From NCBI GenBank assembly GCA_015179025.1, contig WHUX01000633.1, forward strand, positions 1-16,333: a stretch of 16,333 bases of DNA, given 5' to 3'. This DNA is from Terfezia claveryi (lineage: Eukaryota > Ascomycota > Pezizomycetes > Pezizales > Pezizaceae). Positions within the stretch are counted from its first letter, which is position 1, and each line of letters opens with the position of its first letter. Position numbers and translations under genes: made by a program. Below, piece by piece: positions 1 through 8,849 of the stretch. The notes below the pieces were generated by a model that was given only the letters and a program-made list of their open reading frames with translations, did not search any database and was not told the origin of the DNA.

Positions 1-211
1 GTATGAAGTCAGGATCCGAATATGGCAAATTGGGCAAATACCGCGAAGGATAAAAGAGCCGGAAAGTACGCGGGAAAAACATCTCTTTTGTAGTAGAGCA
101 CTGGGACCATAGCAATAAGTCTATAGCGATATCTAGATATCTCTCCTCTTCTGAATATACACGATCAATTATCTTCACGATTCCTTCGCTGCATAACCTC
201 GTAATCTTACA
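1..211 (+). mobile_element. Copia LTR, 3' part (start cut by window edge)
   Basis: Positions 94-211 match the reverse complement of 8562-8679 with one difference in 118 bases. That second copy is the 3' end of the copia LTR next to a recognisable pol gene, so this is the same end of a related LTR in the opposite orientation. The shared segment stops in both copies at ...CTTACA and the flanks then differ, which fixes the LTR end at 211. A TATA-like gataaaag at 49-56 lies about 45 bases before the shared segment. The other copy has gatataag at the same distance, so 94-211 is probably R-U5 and the more divergent part before it U3. No gag or pol follows on the + strand. It is therefore a solo LTR or the 3' LTR of an element lying to the left. 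Confidence 0.8.
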
Positions 212-278
212 TGGTCCAGGCCGGCGCGGGCCATGGTTGAGGGCGGCCTGGCCGGCCCGGGCCGGGCGGCGCCGCCGG
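212..278. repeat. GC-only palindromic block
   Basis: 37 of the 38 bases at 241-278 are G or C, in a window that is otherwise AT-leaning. Two perfect palindromes overlap: ccggcccgggccgg at 252-265 and ggcggcgccgcc at 265-276. CCAGGCCG at 216-223 can also pair with CGGCCTGG at 244-251 around a 20-base loop. The block begins exactly where the copia LTR ends and stops abruptly at 278. The first bases (TGGTCC) would suit a primer-binding site only loosely, and I do not recognise a matching tRNA end. Function is unknown; it may be a small mobile or structured GC element. Confidence 0.6.
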
Positions 279-833
279 AAAGATGGCGTCGATCATAGTG
301 TGGAGTGCATTGGTAGCATTCGTGATCTATTGTGCAGTGCCTGGTTGGTTCTCCATTTTAAGGACTTCATTTTGGAGCTAATTCATGGAATTTTCAATGA
401 CCACATAATTAGGTAGTGGATTTGCCAAATTGCCATGATGATAACGGAGAATGCCATACCTATATAGTCTTGCACGATGACTCGCTGACACGGCAGGGTA
501 GGTAGGAGTCGTGTTGACACGACCGGGGTGTACTGCAGCCAAGAGGCTTCCGTATATGGGGCTACATAAACCCCATAAGGTAATTTCTGGCATCCTGTCG
601 TGCCAGGCCCCTGCATGTCACCACTTGTTTGAGTAGTGTATATAGTACGGAGACGCAGAACAAAAGTCTTTTTCCCCTTCTTATTTGGGAAACTTGCATA
701 TGAACGCATAACTACTTGGCATATGCACACTAGTCATGATTCATATTCAATTATTTCCTGCTTATCTGGTTATTATCTCTCATGCGGAGCTGCCGCTCAT
801 GGCGAATTGCAATCCAGTGCTCTTTATTCCTTT
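279..833. other. Anonymous non-coding stretch
   Basis: Short open frames exist on both strands, including a 115-codon minus-strand frame at 383-730, but none has composition or motifs that I recognise. I see no RNA gene and no convincing repeat. Confidence 0.4.
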
Positions 834-980
834 TCACAGGGGATGTCCCTGAGAGTATTCATTTCCGCCCTCAAGTCTAATGACCTCTTGGATATTATAG
901 GGAATGCGTTCAATCCGACGCTGAATCTTCCATTGCTCAAGATCACGCCGTGCATTCTTCCATGCTTGCTCGGCTGCCAT
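834..980 (-). CDS. Small charged open frame, possibly an exon relic
   Basis: This 48-codon minus-strand frame runs from ATG at 978-980 to TGA at 834-836. Its product is rich in Arg, Glu and Gln and begins MAAEQAWKNARRDLEQ, which looks like real amphipathic helical coding sequence rather than chance. The frame stays open for six codons upstream of the ATG, back to a TAG that could instead be a 3' splice site. I do not recognise a family. It could be one exon of a larger gene or a broken relic. No partner exon was identified. Confidence 0.3.
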   Translation of the reverse strand: MAAEQAWKNARRDLEQWKIQRRIERIPYNIQEVIRLEGGNEYSQGHPL

Positions 981-1033
981 GCGGGAAGTGAGGGGTCCCT
1001 ATTTCAGTTGTCAGCAACATGTTTGCAGTGTTA

Positions 1034-1074
1034 GGGGATTGGGGGCGTATTAGGGGATTTGGGGATTTGGGGGG
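1034..1074 (+). repeat. G-quadruplex-like G-run cluster
   Basis: Five runs of four or more G occur within 41 bases (1034-1037, 1041-1045, 1053-1056, 1061-1064 and 1069-1074), separated by 3 to 8 bases. This satisfies the usual intramolecular G-quadruplex pattern with tetrads to spare. The phrase ggggattt recurs, so it may also be a short simple repeat. No adjacent gene explains it. Confidence 0.65.
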
Positions 1075-1837
1075 TATTTACCTTTTTCGTGGTTATGCGC
1101 TTGAGATATGCCCAGGAAATCTCAATTATATTGAGATCAGTTGAGTTACCTGACCAGATAAGTCATTGCACATTAGCAGCATCAAATTGTGGCCGCTGAT
1201 GTGTACCTGGTGAATTAAGTTGTTAAGGTTGAAGAGGTTGAAGGTCGAGGGACGGGTTGATATATGATGCATTCCATAGTTGTGAAAGGGCCGATATCCG
1301 CCAATTGAGATGTCGCGATATCTGGTATATTGAGAGGTTGGGACAGGAGAGAAAGTAAGACATCTAATACCGGTAGTTGAGCAGGCTAGTCTCATACCCA
1401 GACCGGGAGGATAGAGCATCCGTAAGTTTGCGTGAATACCCAGCATATATTCATGCATATTCATGCATATGCAGCTCCTAGATAGGGCTTTTTGTTCTGC
1501 GCCTCTGTACCAGTCTGGTTGGCACAAGTCCACTTCGCCTTAGGCTCCATTACGATCCCTTAAATATCCAAACCCCTTTACGTTGCACTCCGGCTTCGCC
1601 TCTGCTATACTCCGTTCTGTTGGATATAGTTCTGTTGGATATAGTAAGAGCGCTTAAGGTAAGTGGAATTTTGATTGTGTCGGGATGCTAATCGGTTAAC
1701 AAGTTTATGATGGGTGACGAACTGCAGAAGAAGAGAAATTTTCCGTGAAAGAAATCCTACTAGACAATAAGCCATTCGTGGCATTCTACAGCGATATCAG
1801 TTGAGGAGATGTTCACCTGGTTTCTGGGTGGCTCATC
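1075..1837. other. Non-coding stretch with two tiny tandem repeats
   Basis: The 15-base unit gttctgttggatata occurs twice in tandem at 1614-1643. A shorter attcatgcat repeat lies at about 1448-1472. A 135-codon minus-strand frame at 1126-1533 has no recognisable motif. Nothing else stands out. Confidence 0.4.
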
Positions 1838-2600
1838 ATGGTCCGCAAGGAGGAAGTGTATAAGGGACTTGCTCGATGTCTTAGAATTGAAGGTCATGAG
1901 ACGCTCATGGAAGCGAATGTCAATGACTATAATGGGGCTATAGGCGCTACTATGACTAGGACTGTAACGAGGTTCCGAGGAGGAAATGTATTGCATTCAG
2001 CATGGCTAAGATACAGGATGTTGCTTAAGGAGAGACAGTATGTGAGAGTGGAATTGAGGATCCTTTAATAGGAAATCCCTCGATGCCTGTTAACCCGATC
2101 ACGTACGTAGGCCTGCGATCGGGCAATATTTGGTTTATCCGTGACACCTTGGTTGTGTTTATCATCCATCCGACTATGGACGAGTTTAGCATAGAACGGG
2201 TCGCAATAAGGTGCAATTACTCTGAAAAAGGCAACTCATGAAGAGACAGATGGATATGAAGAGTTTGTGGTTATTGACCGGATGGAAGAAAGGTATATTT
2301 TTATTATTGAAGCACAGCGGGAATCATTAGGTGACGCGATGGGTCACTGTCTATTGGCGATGAAGGATATGGGTGACAGCAATCACGGAGGTGTTTTGTA
2401 TGAGTTTGTGGCCACCGGGGATAGTTGGAGGATGTTACGTTATGAATCTCTAAAGACAAACAAAATCGAGGTAGTATTTGATACGATGAGCAGGAAAAAG
2501 GAGAGGTGGTTGAGTTCGTTCTCAGTTAAAAGTGGATTGTGTATATGCGGCATTAAGTAATGGCGGTCCAAGTATAGGGAGTGGTTTCATGTTTATTTAT
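1838..2600 (+). pseudogene. Decayed fungal orphan gene, possible PD-(D/E)XK-like fold
   Basis: Coding-like segments follow one another in different frames. The first is at 1838-2068. The second is at 2083-2229 and includes HPTMDEFSIERVAIRCNYSE. The third is at about 2230-2530 and includes YIFIIEAQRESLGDAMGHC, then YEFVATGDSWRMLRYES, then VVFDTMSRKKERW. The last is at about 2535-2585 and reads DCVYAALSNGG in another frame. The order and signatures match my recollection of an uncharacterised, multi-copy fungal family that ends in a DC.Y.ALSNGG-like motif. The strand with I-I-E-A-Q resembles the (E/Q)xK centre of PD-(D/E)XK nucleases, but with Gln where the catalytic Lys would sit. At least two frameshifts plus stops make it non-functional as read. 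Unspliced introns are an alternative for some breaks, though I found no clear splice sites. The family link is recall, not a search. Confidence 0.5.
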
Positions 2601-5371
2601 TTATTTTTTTCCATGTAAAAAATAGGTTTGTTTATGGATTATTTCGTGATATTTCCCAAAACAATCCCTTTTCTGTAATCATTGACACATTAAGAAAACT
2701 AAACTACAAACGAATAACCACTTAGATAAAAACATCCCATTAAAAAAAAAAAGAGAGCAACAAAGTTTTGGGTTTTAGGGTTTTACTTCTTCTACTTCGT
2801 TGGTTCAACATGACGAGTATTTAGCCTCGGTCCAAAGTTTGGAGCCTGGAATCGCTAGCAGGCCGTCTAACACATATTTTGTTCCAGTGTTGTGCTCTTG
2901 CAGTGGTATACTGGTTTTGGGTAGACTTGGGGGGAAGAGGGAGGGTTAACTAAGCTAGGAGCACAATTTTTAAATGGGTTCTGTGAGCTTGCGGACCGAG
3001 AAAAATGAAGTTGGGAGCCCGTTCTATTAGAGGCCACATGGAAGGGACTCCCCAAAGTAAGATTGTGGTAGAAAACAACTTTCTTCAGAAAGCGTGTTAA
3101 TTGAGGAAATTTGCATCAGGAGACAAGCTGATGAATGTAGTGATGGAGTATCGTCTGAAGCGGACAGGATCTCAAATTAAAAGAGTTAGTCTCGATTAGA
3201 CCCAGAGTACCGTATCTGCTTCTCCGAGCCAAGAAGGTTCGGGGGATGCAGAGATTTGTGTATAGATACTGGTTCCCATATACGCCTCCTGAATGTTTCT
3301 TGAATACATGAAGCTTGGGCAGTAGGAAGGGCCTTCCGGTTGGCTCCTTCTGCCATTCAAACTGTACCTTTATGAATGCTTCAGATTGTGTTGCTCTCAA
3401 TAATTGCCTACTTTAATGCCTGTGTTTGCTCCGCCATCTCTGGAGGTCTTCTAGGTATTCGCTTTTGAGTCTTATTGTGCTTTACCGAAACACTTCCGGG
3501 CTGCCGCACTGGATCCCCTCCAACACACTCGTAGCAAATAACCACAGAAAGGATCTACATAGGGATCCAAAGATGTAGCATCTGGCAACATCCGATGCAC
3601 CATACGGACATCCATTGGTCTCATTCCTAGTCTAGGAAGTAGATATCCATGACAATCCCTGAATGTATGTTGAGCTTTGCAGCAGGGGTAAGCGGTCATC
3701 TCTGCCTCTGCTTGCTAGACCGCCCCTTAGTGCCTACTAAACTAGAATGCCGAATCTATTCAATGCAAAGGGTCGAGGCACCTGTCAGTTTCGATCAGAC
3801 TTATCTATCAGTTTAGAGTGCAATATAGAAGATGTCTGAAGTGTATGCGTAACATGAGGTATATCAGATATGATAGCTACCAAGTAATTATGGTAGCAAA
3901 TTTATTTAAGCTGGCGGTTTGAGCATTGGATAAGCGACTCCGCAAGGGAGACCTCGTCCTCTCCTGGCCCCAGCTTGTATCATCAAATGAAAACAGAATA
4001 ATGATGCAGAACCTTAAAATATGTCTGATGCTGGGGGGCATACCTCTAGTGAGACTACTTTGTGGGGGATTTGCTCTCTAGCAAAGCCGGTGATCTCGAG
4101 ATCTCAGGTGGTATGTGGCGAGTGTGGCGAGTGGATAGTGAGCCTCGAAAGCTATAACCCCATCCTTGTGCACATGATGTCGAGAGATGGCTGGGCACCC
4201 ACCCTCATTGCAACAAGGGGAATTTGCCTTCGGAATTGATACTGGTATTGGGTATTGGGAGAGTGTCCTATCAGAGTTAGCGAGTTGAGCCTTCCCCAGT
4301 GAGATAGTGGGCACCCAACCAGATTACCCCGGTAAGTACGAGCCGATTACGCCAAGGCGGAATATGTGTTCCACACCAAATTTTGGGTGCGCCTACCATA
4401 AAATATGCGTAGGGCAGTTTCATTTGGTATATGGTATATGCAGGTATGCACATATTCTGAGTGAAACGGCACGAGACTAAGTGAAACGGGCCTATACCTA
4501 CATCGCCAAATGCATGCAAGTCTAGTAAATGCATGCATGGATCGCTATCTGGTTTGGTAGTTTTGAATAATAACGTTGCGTCATAATCATGAGTTGAGGG
4601 TAACCATTATTTAGCGCGAAGACAGACGGCTGAGGGCATCTAATGGTTGGTTTTGTGATTCTCACACTGCTAATCATTTTTAAAGGTAATCTATATAGTC
4701 AGATGGCAAAAAGGTTCGTACATACGAACAGTTCGTACCCTGCATAAAGATTTCTGCGTATGCAACCCGCTTCAACTACCCTCTCAATCAAGTCTCGACT
4801 TCTATTTCCAATCTCTCTTTCGCATACGGTCACACTAATCATATCCCCCCTGAAAAATCATGCTCGAATATTGGCTCTCCGACTCCCCTCCTGTTTCCGA
4901 ATACCGACTGTCGGAAATTCCACCGCAGAAGTTCAACAGAGACACGACGCGAATCATTTGGATCTCGACAAACTGGATCAAACACTCTTCCGTCCAACCT
5001 ATCCACGTCTTCATCAAAGACGACAATCTTGTAGTTGTCCTGTAATTTAGTTAGTAGTACTCAAAACTTTAATGAACTAGTCACATCTGGATTCACCGAT
5101 ATCGAATATTGATCAAACATTGAGTGAATATGGTCACGAAGCAACATCCCATTCTGTAGCGAATTGATTCTCGACACTCCATTTTTGTCATCTATATCTA
5201 TAACCTACCTCCCGTATGCATACTGAATCCATAGAGTTTCCGCATCTAACGGAAAAAATATGTGCTGTTTCAAAGCTACTCTCATCAATCAGCATACTCC
5301 TACAGCTCAGCGCTTAGTATGGCAATAGATATCATAGTGTCCGGCCTCCAGCCTAGTATTTGTCCTCATAA
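2601..5371. other. Long anonymous AT-leaning stretch
   Basis: No gene is supportable here. Items seen are an A/T-rich tract at 2590-2760, the phrase gggttttagggtttt near 2770, a gtggcgagt tandem near 4115-4134, and two atgcatgc palindromes near 4511-4540. There are several open frames of 60-96 codons. The minus frame at 3472-3699 contains a Cys/His cluster (PCCKAQHTFRDCHGY) and the pair near 4760-5050 looks mildly coding-like. None can be assigned. Confidence 0.4.
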
Positions 5372-5590
5372 CTATGTAACCCGAACCTCTCCTGTACTCG
5401 GATAGATGTCTCCGTAATAAGCAGGATCCCAAGCAGGTCCAGAAAATTGCCTTCTGTTACCGAGCCATTGGATCATTCCTCCCAGAGCGACCTCCGGCGA
5501 TGCCGCATCGTAAAACTGAACGTTTCGACCCAACGAATGGTCAATCGGTATTGCCCAGTATCCCAATGAAGCGAAGCTGAGCGAAGGCAA
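5372..5590 (-). CDS. Unassigned open frame, possible gene fragment
   Basis: A 72-codon minus-strand frame whose product has a protein-like mix of residues, including WAIPIDHSLGRNVQFYDAAS and GPAWDPAYYGDIYPSTGE. It is rich in Trp, Tyr, Gly and Pro, as in extracellular or beta-rich folds. There is no signal peptide, no family I recognise and no neighbouring exon. It ends at a TGA or TAG-type stop at 5372. It may be a gene fragment or chance. Confidence 0.2.
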   Translation of the reverse strand: MPSLSFASLGYWAIPIDHSLGRNVQFYDAASPEVALGGMIQWLGNRRQFSGPAWDPAYYGDIYPSTGEVRVT

Positions 5591-5656
5591 TGCGTAGCTG
5601 AAATGACTTAACTCTATCCACTATGTACCCTGGTGAGCACCGCCACATATCATCCT

Positions 5657-6500
5657 CGCGGGCGGCATACCTACTTTGCCCCTCGCGGGCAATTTATTTA
5701 ATTACTTTACATTGTATAACGCACTTGAATATATGACAATATAGAATATTCAGCGGGTTAAGTTGATCTAATTGATATGCTCTATGAGCCTGAGGGACAA
5801 TATAAATGGATCGTTATATGAAAGACTATTAAGGCACATGGTGTTATCTCGCTCTATTAGAATATAAAGTGGTAAGTTAAACTCATTAGTATAAGTAATA
5901 TGATACTAATATTATTAGTCGGAGTCTGTTACATCTGTAATGACAATATGGATTCACCTTTATAGCCCATCTGAAATTTTATAGTCTGATAATGGGAGGA
6001 TTTAAAGGAGTAGTTGAGCATTTATTATGAGCTTGGAGTATAAAAATTAAACATGGAAAACCTTGCGCACTTCAATTTATCTGACCAAAGATTTAGAGCC
6101 AGCAACTGATCTTATGGTCTTGGACAATTGAATTGTAGATACTCTAACTACTCAACAATCCATAATCACTTTAGCCAATGCTTCTCGGTAGGCATGGGAT
6201 TCTGTCTCATATATTTATGAAAAGTCGCGCTGCCGATGTTCAATAAATCAATTGAAAGGCTCACTCTTTTTTCATACCAAAGTGTTAGTAAACCATGACT
6301 GCAGTAACCTCTCAGCTCTAGCTGAACGGACACAAATTGGGCTATTGGATAATAACCTAATTGAAGTGGAAGATGACTCCATCGACCCGGAGGACAACAT
6401 AGCCAACTTGTATGTATATAATATAGCTCTAGTTAGGTATATTTGTATTTATTCAAGTACGCTATATACTAAATGTAGTGATTATATAAATTGCCCGTGA
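5657..6500 (+). mobile_element. Copy A of the TIR-like repeat
   Basis: This is the shorter copy (844 bases). It starts with the full left inverted repeat and ends in a degenerate inverse copy of its inner half (ttgcccgtga at 6491-6500). An open frame at 6252-6500 includes LLDNNLIEVEDDSIDPEDN, an acidic stretch that is partly alignable with the corresponding part of copy B, where it is broken by stops. The protein is not recognised. Relative to copy B it seems to lack several hundred bases of the left half. Confidence 0.45.
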
Positions 6501-6572
6501 ACATATGTCCTTTTCATTTTTTCATTCTCAGATTATATGTATGTATGTACAGTATATATATGTTCTGGGCTG

Positions 6573-7817
6573 CTCGCGGGCAATAATTCCTCAATTTGGT
6601 AAATGTCAAAACATTCTGCTACACTCAAAAAAACACCCTATGAAGTCATTTTTGACCGCACCTTCCACATTACAGGGAGATGGCAGACATTGAACAAGAG
6701 GAGAATTCCAGAAAAATTACCTCAAGCCCTTCAAATGATGAAGTACATGCTTGTGTAGTTAACAACTCATCACCTTTATCTCTGATGATGAATGGAATGG
6801 AGAGGAGGATACTGAGTTTATTGCTACCGTAGAAATCTGTAACATTTCCTATGCAATAGGTATTTAGTTTCTTATCTACAGAGGTGCTTATCCATGAGGT
6901 TTTTAATATATAGGGCCTTATGGTTTAGGCTATATAGACCATCTTGTGCTGAATATCGATATGCTATGTGGAATTCAGTAAAGTTCAGAGTAATTATAAT
7001 TATAATATCTTTTTGCTTACATCTTGTTGCACGATTTATCCTATAAGAAAAATCCCAGCTATTTCTTACTTATAGGATCCAGGTAAGGTGCAAAACAGTA
7101 CTTTCTTAATCACAAGTACTTATTTATATGCAGATTGCTAAGGTACTTCAATTCCTCGATTTTAAACCAAAATGAAGCAGGTTCTACCTAGAATTATACA
7201 ATAGGTAGATGCTGTTTTACAGAGTTATGGGAGATCAAATAGTACAATGCTACAACAAACATTATATTTTTGAATTTGTGATATGGCCAAACCTGATAAT
7301 AAAGGGCTATATGTGAAGCTATTACAAAATCATAGCCTGAATCCTATCAATTATGTTAAGTATAGCATATCTGATAACTTTTCGCCTAACTAAAGACCTC
7401 TAACCAGCTACTGACCTTATGGGCTTAAAGAATGATACTTCAGATACTCTAACTACTCGGTGAACCACAGTTCACCAGGTATCTATAACTACTGGTGTTT
7501 TTGTTTCAGGTGTTTATAAAAACTTCTACTCTAATTGCTATTGCTGATACCTTCAGAATAATCTGAAATTCTCAATTTATTGACATATAAAAGTGTTAAC
7601 AAATCATGACTGTATTAACTTCTTAGCTCTAAGTGAACCAAATTGGAATGTTAAATGGAGGTTTAATCGACTAGGAAATACATGAATCTATTGCAATCAC
7701 TGGGATAACTCCAGCTAGGTATTCCATAATCAATTCTTTTTTTTTTAGCGGTAAATCAGTACTCGTAAACCTTTATTTAAATTGCTCATGATCGGCATAG
7801 TGGGTATGCCGCCCGCG
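6573..7817 (+). mobile_element. Copy B of the TIR-like repeat
   Basis: This is the longer copy (1,245 bases), same orientation as copy A. It begins at ctcgcgggcaat (the inner half of the inverted repeat) and ends with the full right inverted repeat. Its right half is colinear with that of copy A, with similar spacing between homologous blocks (about 199 versus 190 bases). A tract of T before tttttttag at 7739-7748 resembles a 3' splice site. No transposase motif could be read. Confidence 0.45.
6680..6832 (+). pseudogene. Acidic N-terminal-like frame inside copy B
   Basis: ATG at 6680-6682 opens 50 codons beginning MADIEQEENSRKITSSPSND and closes at TAG 6830-6832. Near 6770 another frame continues as FISDDEWNGEEDTEFIATVE, which keeps the acidic, Ser-rich character. 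This suggests one original reading frame with a one-base shift. It might be the start of a transposase or an unrelated relic. No family is recognised. Confidence 0.25.
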
Positions 7818-8561
7818 GGTGGCTGAGGCCCGCCCATATACATTTTTTATGCAATCGTAAGTACCATATACAAGATTCCCAAACCAAAGGAGGAAATGAT
7901 TTTTGTTGTGAGCCTCTGTAGTTCGCTGGAACATACTCAGCCTCCTCCCTAGCCAATTCTCCCCGAGTCTTATATATTGTCTAAGTTCTGAATTTCCTTT
8001 GTCCTTTCCTTATATATGGTGTTCTATTGCTTTAGTTTTCGTAGTGTAACAAATCACACTTACAACTCAACCCACTAGACAATTATGGCCATAAGGAAAA
8101 TTTACTATATGCAAGATTTCTACATATCTTCACATTGAGCCTGCTGTTAATGAGTCCCCTATTGGCCTCTTTAAGCCGATCCGCGAGAATAAGCGGTAAA
8201 GGATATAAGGTGATTGCATATATGTATTACAAGAACCTACTGCATACGGTACTTCGCCCTTACAAATGTCTCAGAGGACGAGAATAGTTTTTTCTTGCTG
8301 TATATATATTGCATATTTTGTGTAATGAGTACTACATATCAAGGCTCTTACGACCTTTTGGTGGGTGGTGAGGACTGTTCTTGTCTAAGACTCTCCCTGG
8401 TCTGGCGGCTGAACTACCGGCTTACCCTCAACTCCCATATATACAATTCAAAGATTCATCCTGCAAACAAACAACGGCAGGAGGTCAAAACCCAAAGACC
8501 TACTGTCGGCATAACCCTCTCAAAAAATCTAACATTCAGATAACTTTAAGCTCCACATAAT
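7818..8561. other. Anonymous spacer beside the copia LTR
   Basis: A + frame of 109 codons at 8214-8543 has no recognisable motif. The last five bases (ataat, 8557-8561) abut the copia LTR end, so they should be one arm of its target-site duplication. Confidence 0.4.
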
Positions 8562-8842
8562 TGTAAGATTACGAGGTTATGCAGCGAAGGAATCGTGAAG
8601 ATAATTGATCGTGTATATTCAGAAGAGGAGAGATATCTAGATATCGCTATAGACTTATTGCTATGGTCCTAGTGCTCTATAGAAGAATCCCAATTTCCTA
8701 CGACATATCCAGCTCCTTATATCCTGCTTTCCCTAATTGAGACTAGCCTCTTTGGGATCCTTGATCCTACCCTGGTTTCCACAGAATTCAAACTGTCCTA
8801 TCTCAGCTAGCGATGTTTCATGGGCCGAGAGTAATTCCAACA
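8562..8842 (-). mobile_element. Copia 3' LTR (281 bp)
   Basis: On the minus strand it begins TGTTGGAATT directly after a purine tract that follows the pol stop, and it ends ...CTTACA. It therefore has the TG...CA ends and a start typical of Ty1/copia elements. The 3' boundary is confirmed independently, because the inverted copy at 94-211 ends at the same base and the flanks then differ. A TATA-like gatataag lies at 8717-8724. The 118 bases after it (8679 down to 8562) are nearly identical to the left copy and probably represent R-U5. Confidence 0.8.
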
Positions 8843-8849
8843 CTCTCCC
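8843..8849 (-). other. Copia polypurine tract
   Basis: GGGAGAG on the minus strand lies between the pol stop (8850-8852) and the LTR start. This is where plus-strand DNA synthesis is primed in copia elements. It is short but exactly placed. Confidence 0.65.

Larger units (their letters stand above)
5657..7817. mobile_element. Inverted-repeat-bounded element pair (TIR transposon-like)
   Basis: The left end 5657-5701 and the reverse complement of 7773-7817 agree at about 36 of 45 positions. The first 15 bases (cgcgggcggcatacc) are identical and a shared gcaattta closes the match. Between them lie two diverged copies of the same sequence in the same direction. The copies share colinear blocks at about 6088-6165 versus 7391-7470 and at 6279-6326 versus 7590-7638. 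The repeat end motif ctcgcgggcaat recurs inside at 6573-6584 (+) and, degenerate, at 6487-6500 (-), giving the order + - + -. This fits two adjacent copies of one terminal-inverted-repeat DNA transposon. GC-rich cggg-type ends are reminiscent of some fungal hAT elements, but no 8-bp target duplication or transposase was found. Superfamily unknown. Confidence 0.55.

Noticed and set aside
212..235. Copia primer-binding site starting TGGTCC
   Set aside because: The sequence merges into the GC palindrome block and I could not match it to a tRNA 3' end; no gag or pol follows.
1126..1533. 135-codon minus-strand frame as a gene
   Set aside because: No recognisable motif, and it spans a tandem attcatgcat repeat; chance is sufficient.
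2766..2787. Telomere-like gggttttagggtttt
   Set aside because: Too short, irregular in unit and not at an end; likely part of a T-rich stretch.
3911..3977. A tRNA-like stretch with GCTGG...CCAGC outer pairing
   Set aside because: It lacks a B-box/T-arm consensus and a plausible anticodon arm; only the outer stem pairs.
4760..5050. Overlapping frames of 96 and 61 codons as a gene
   Set aside because: Both frames look equally plausible and neither shows a motif, start context or exon partner that decides between them.
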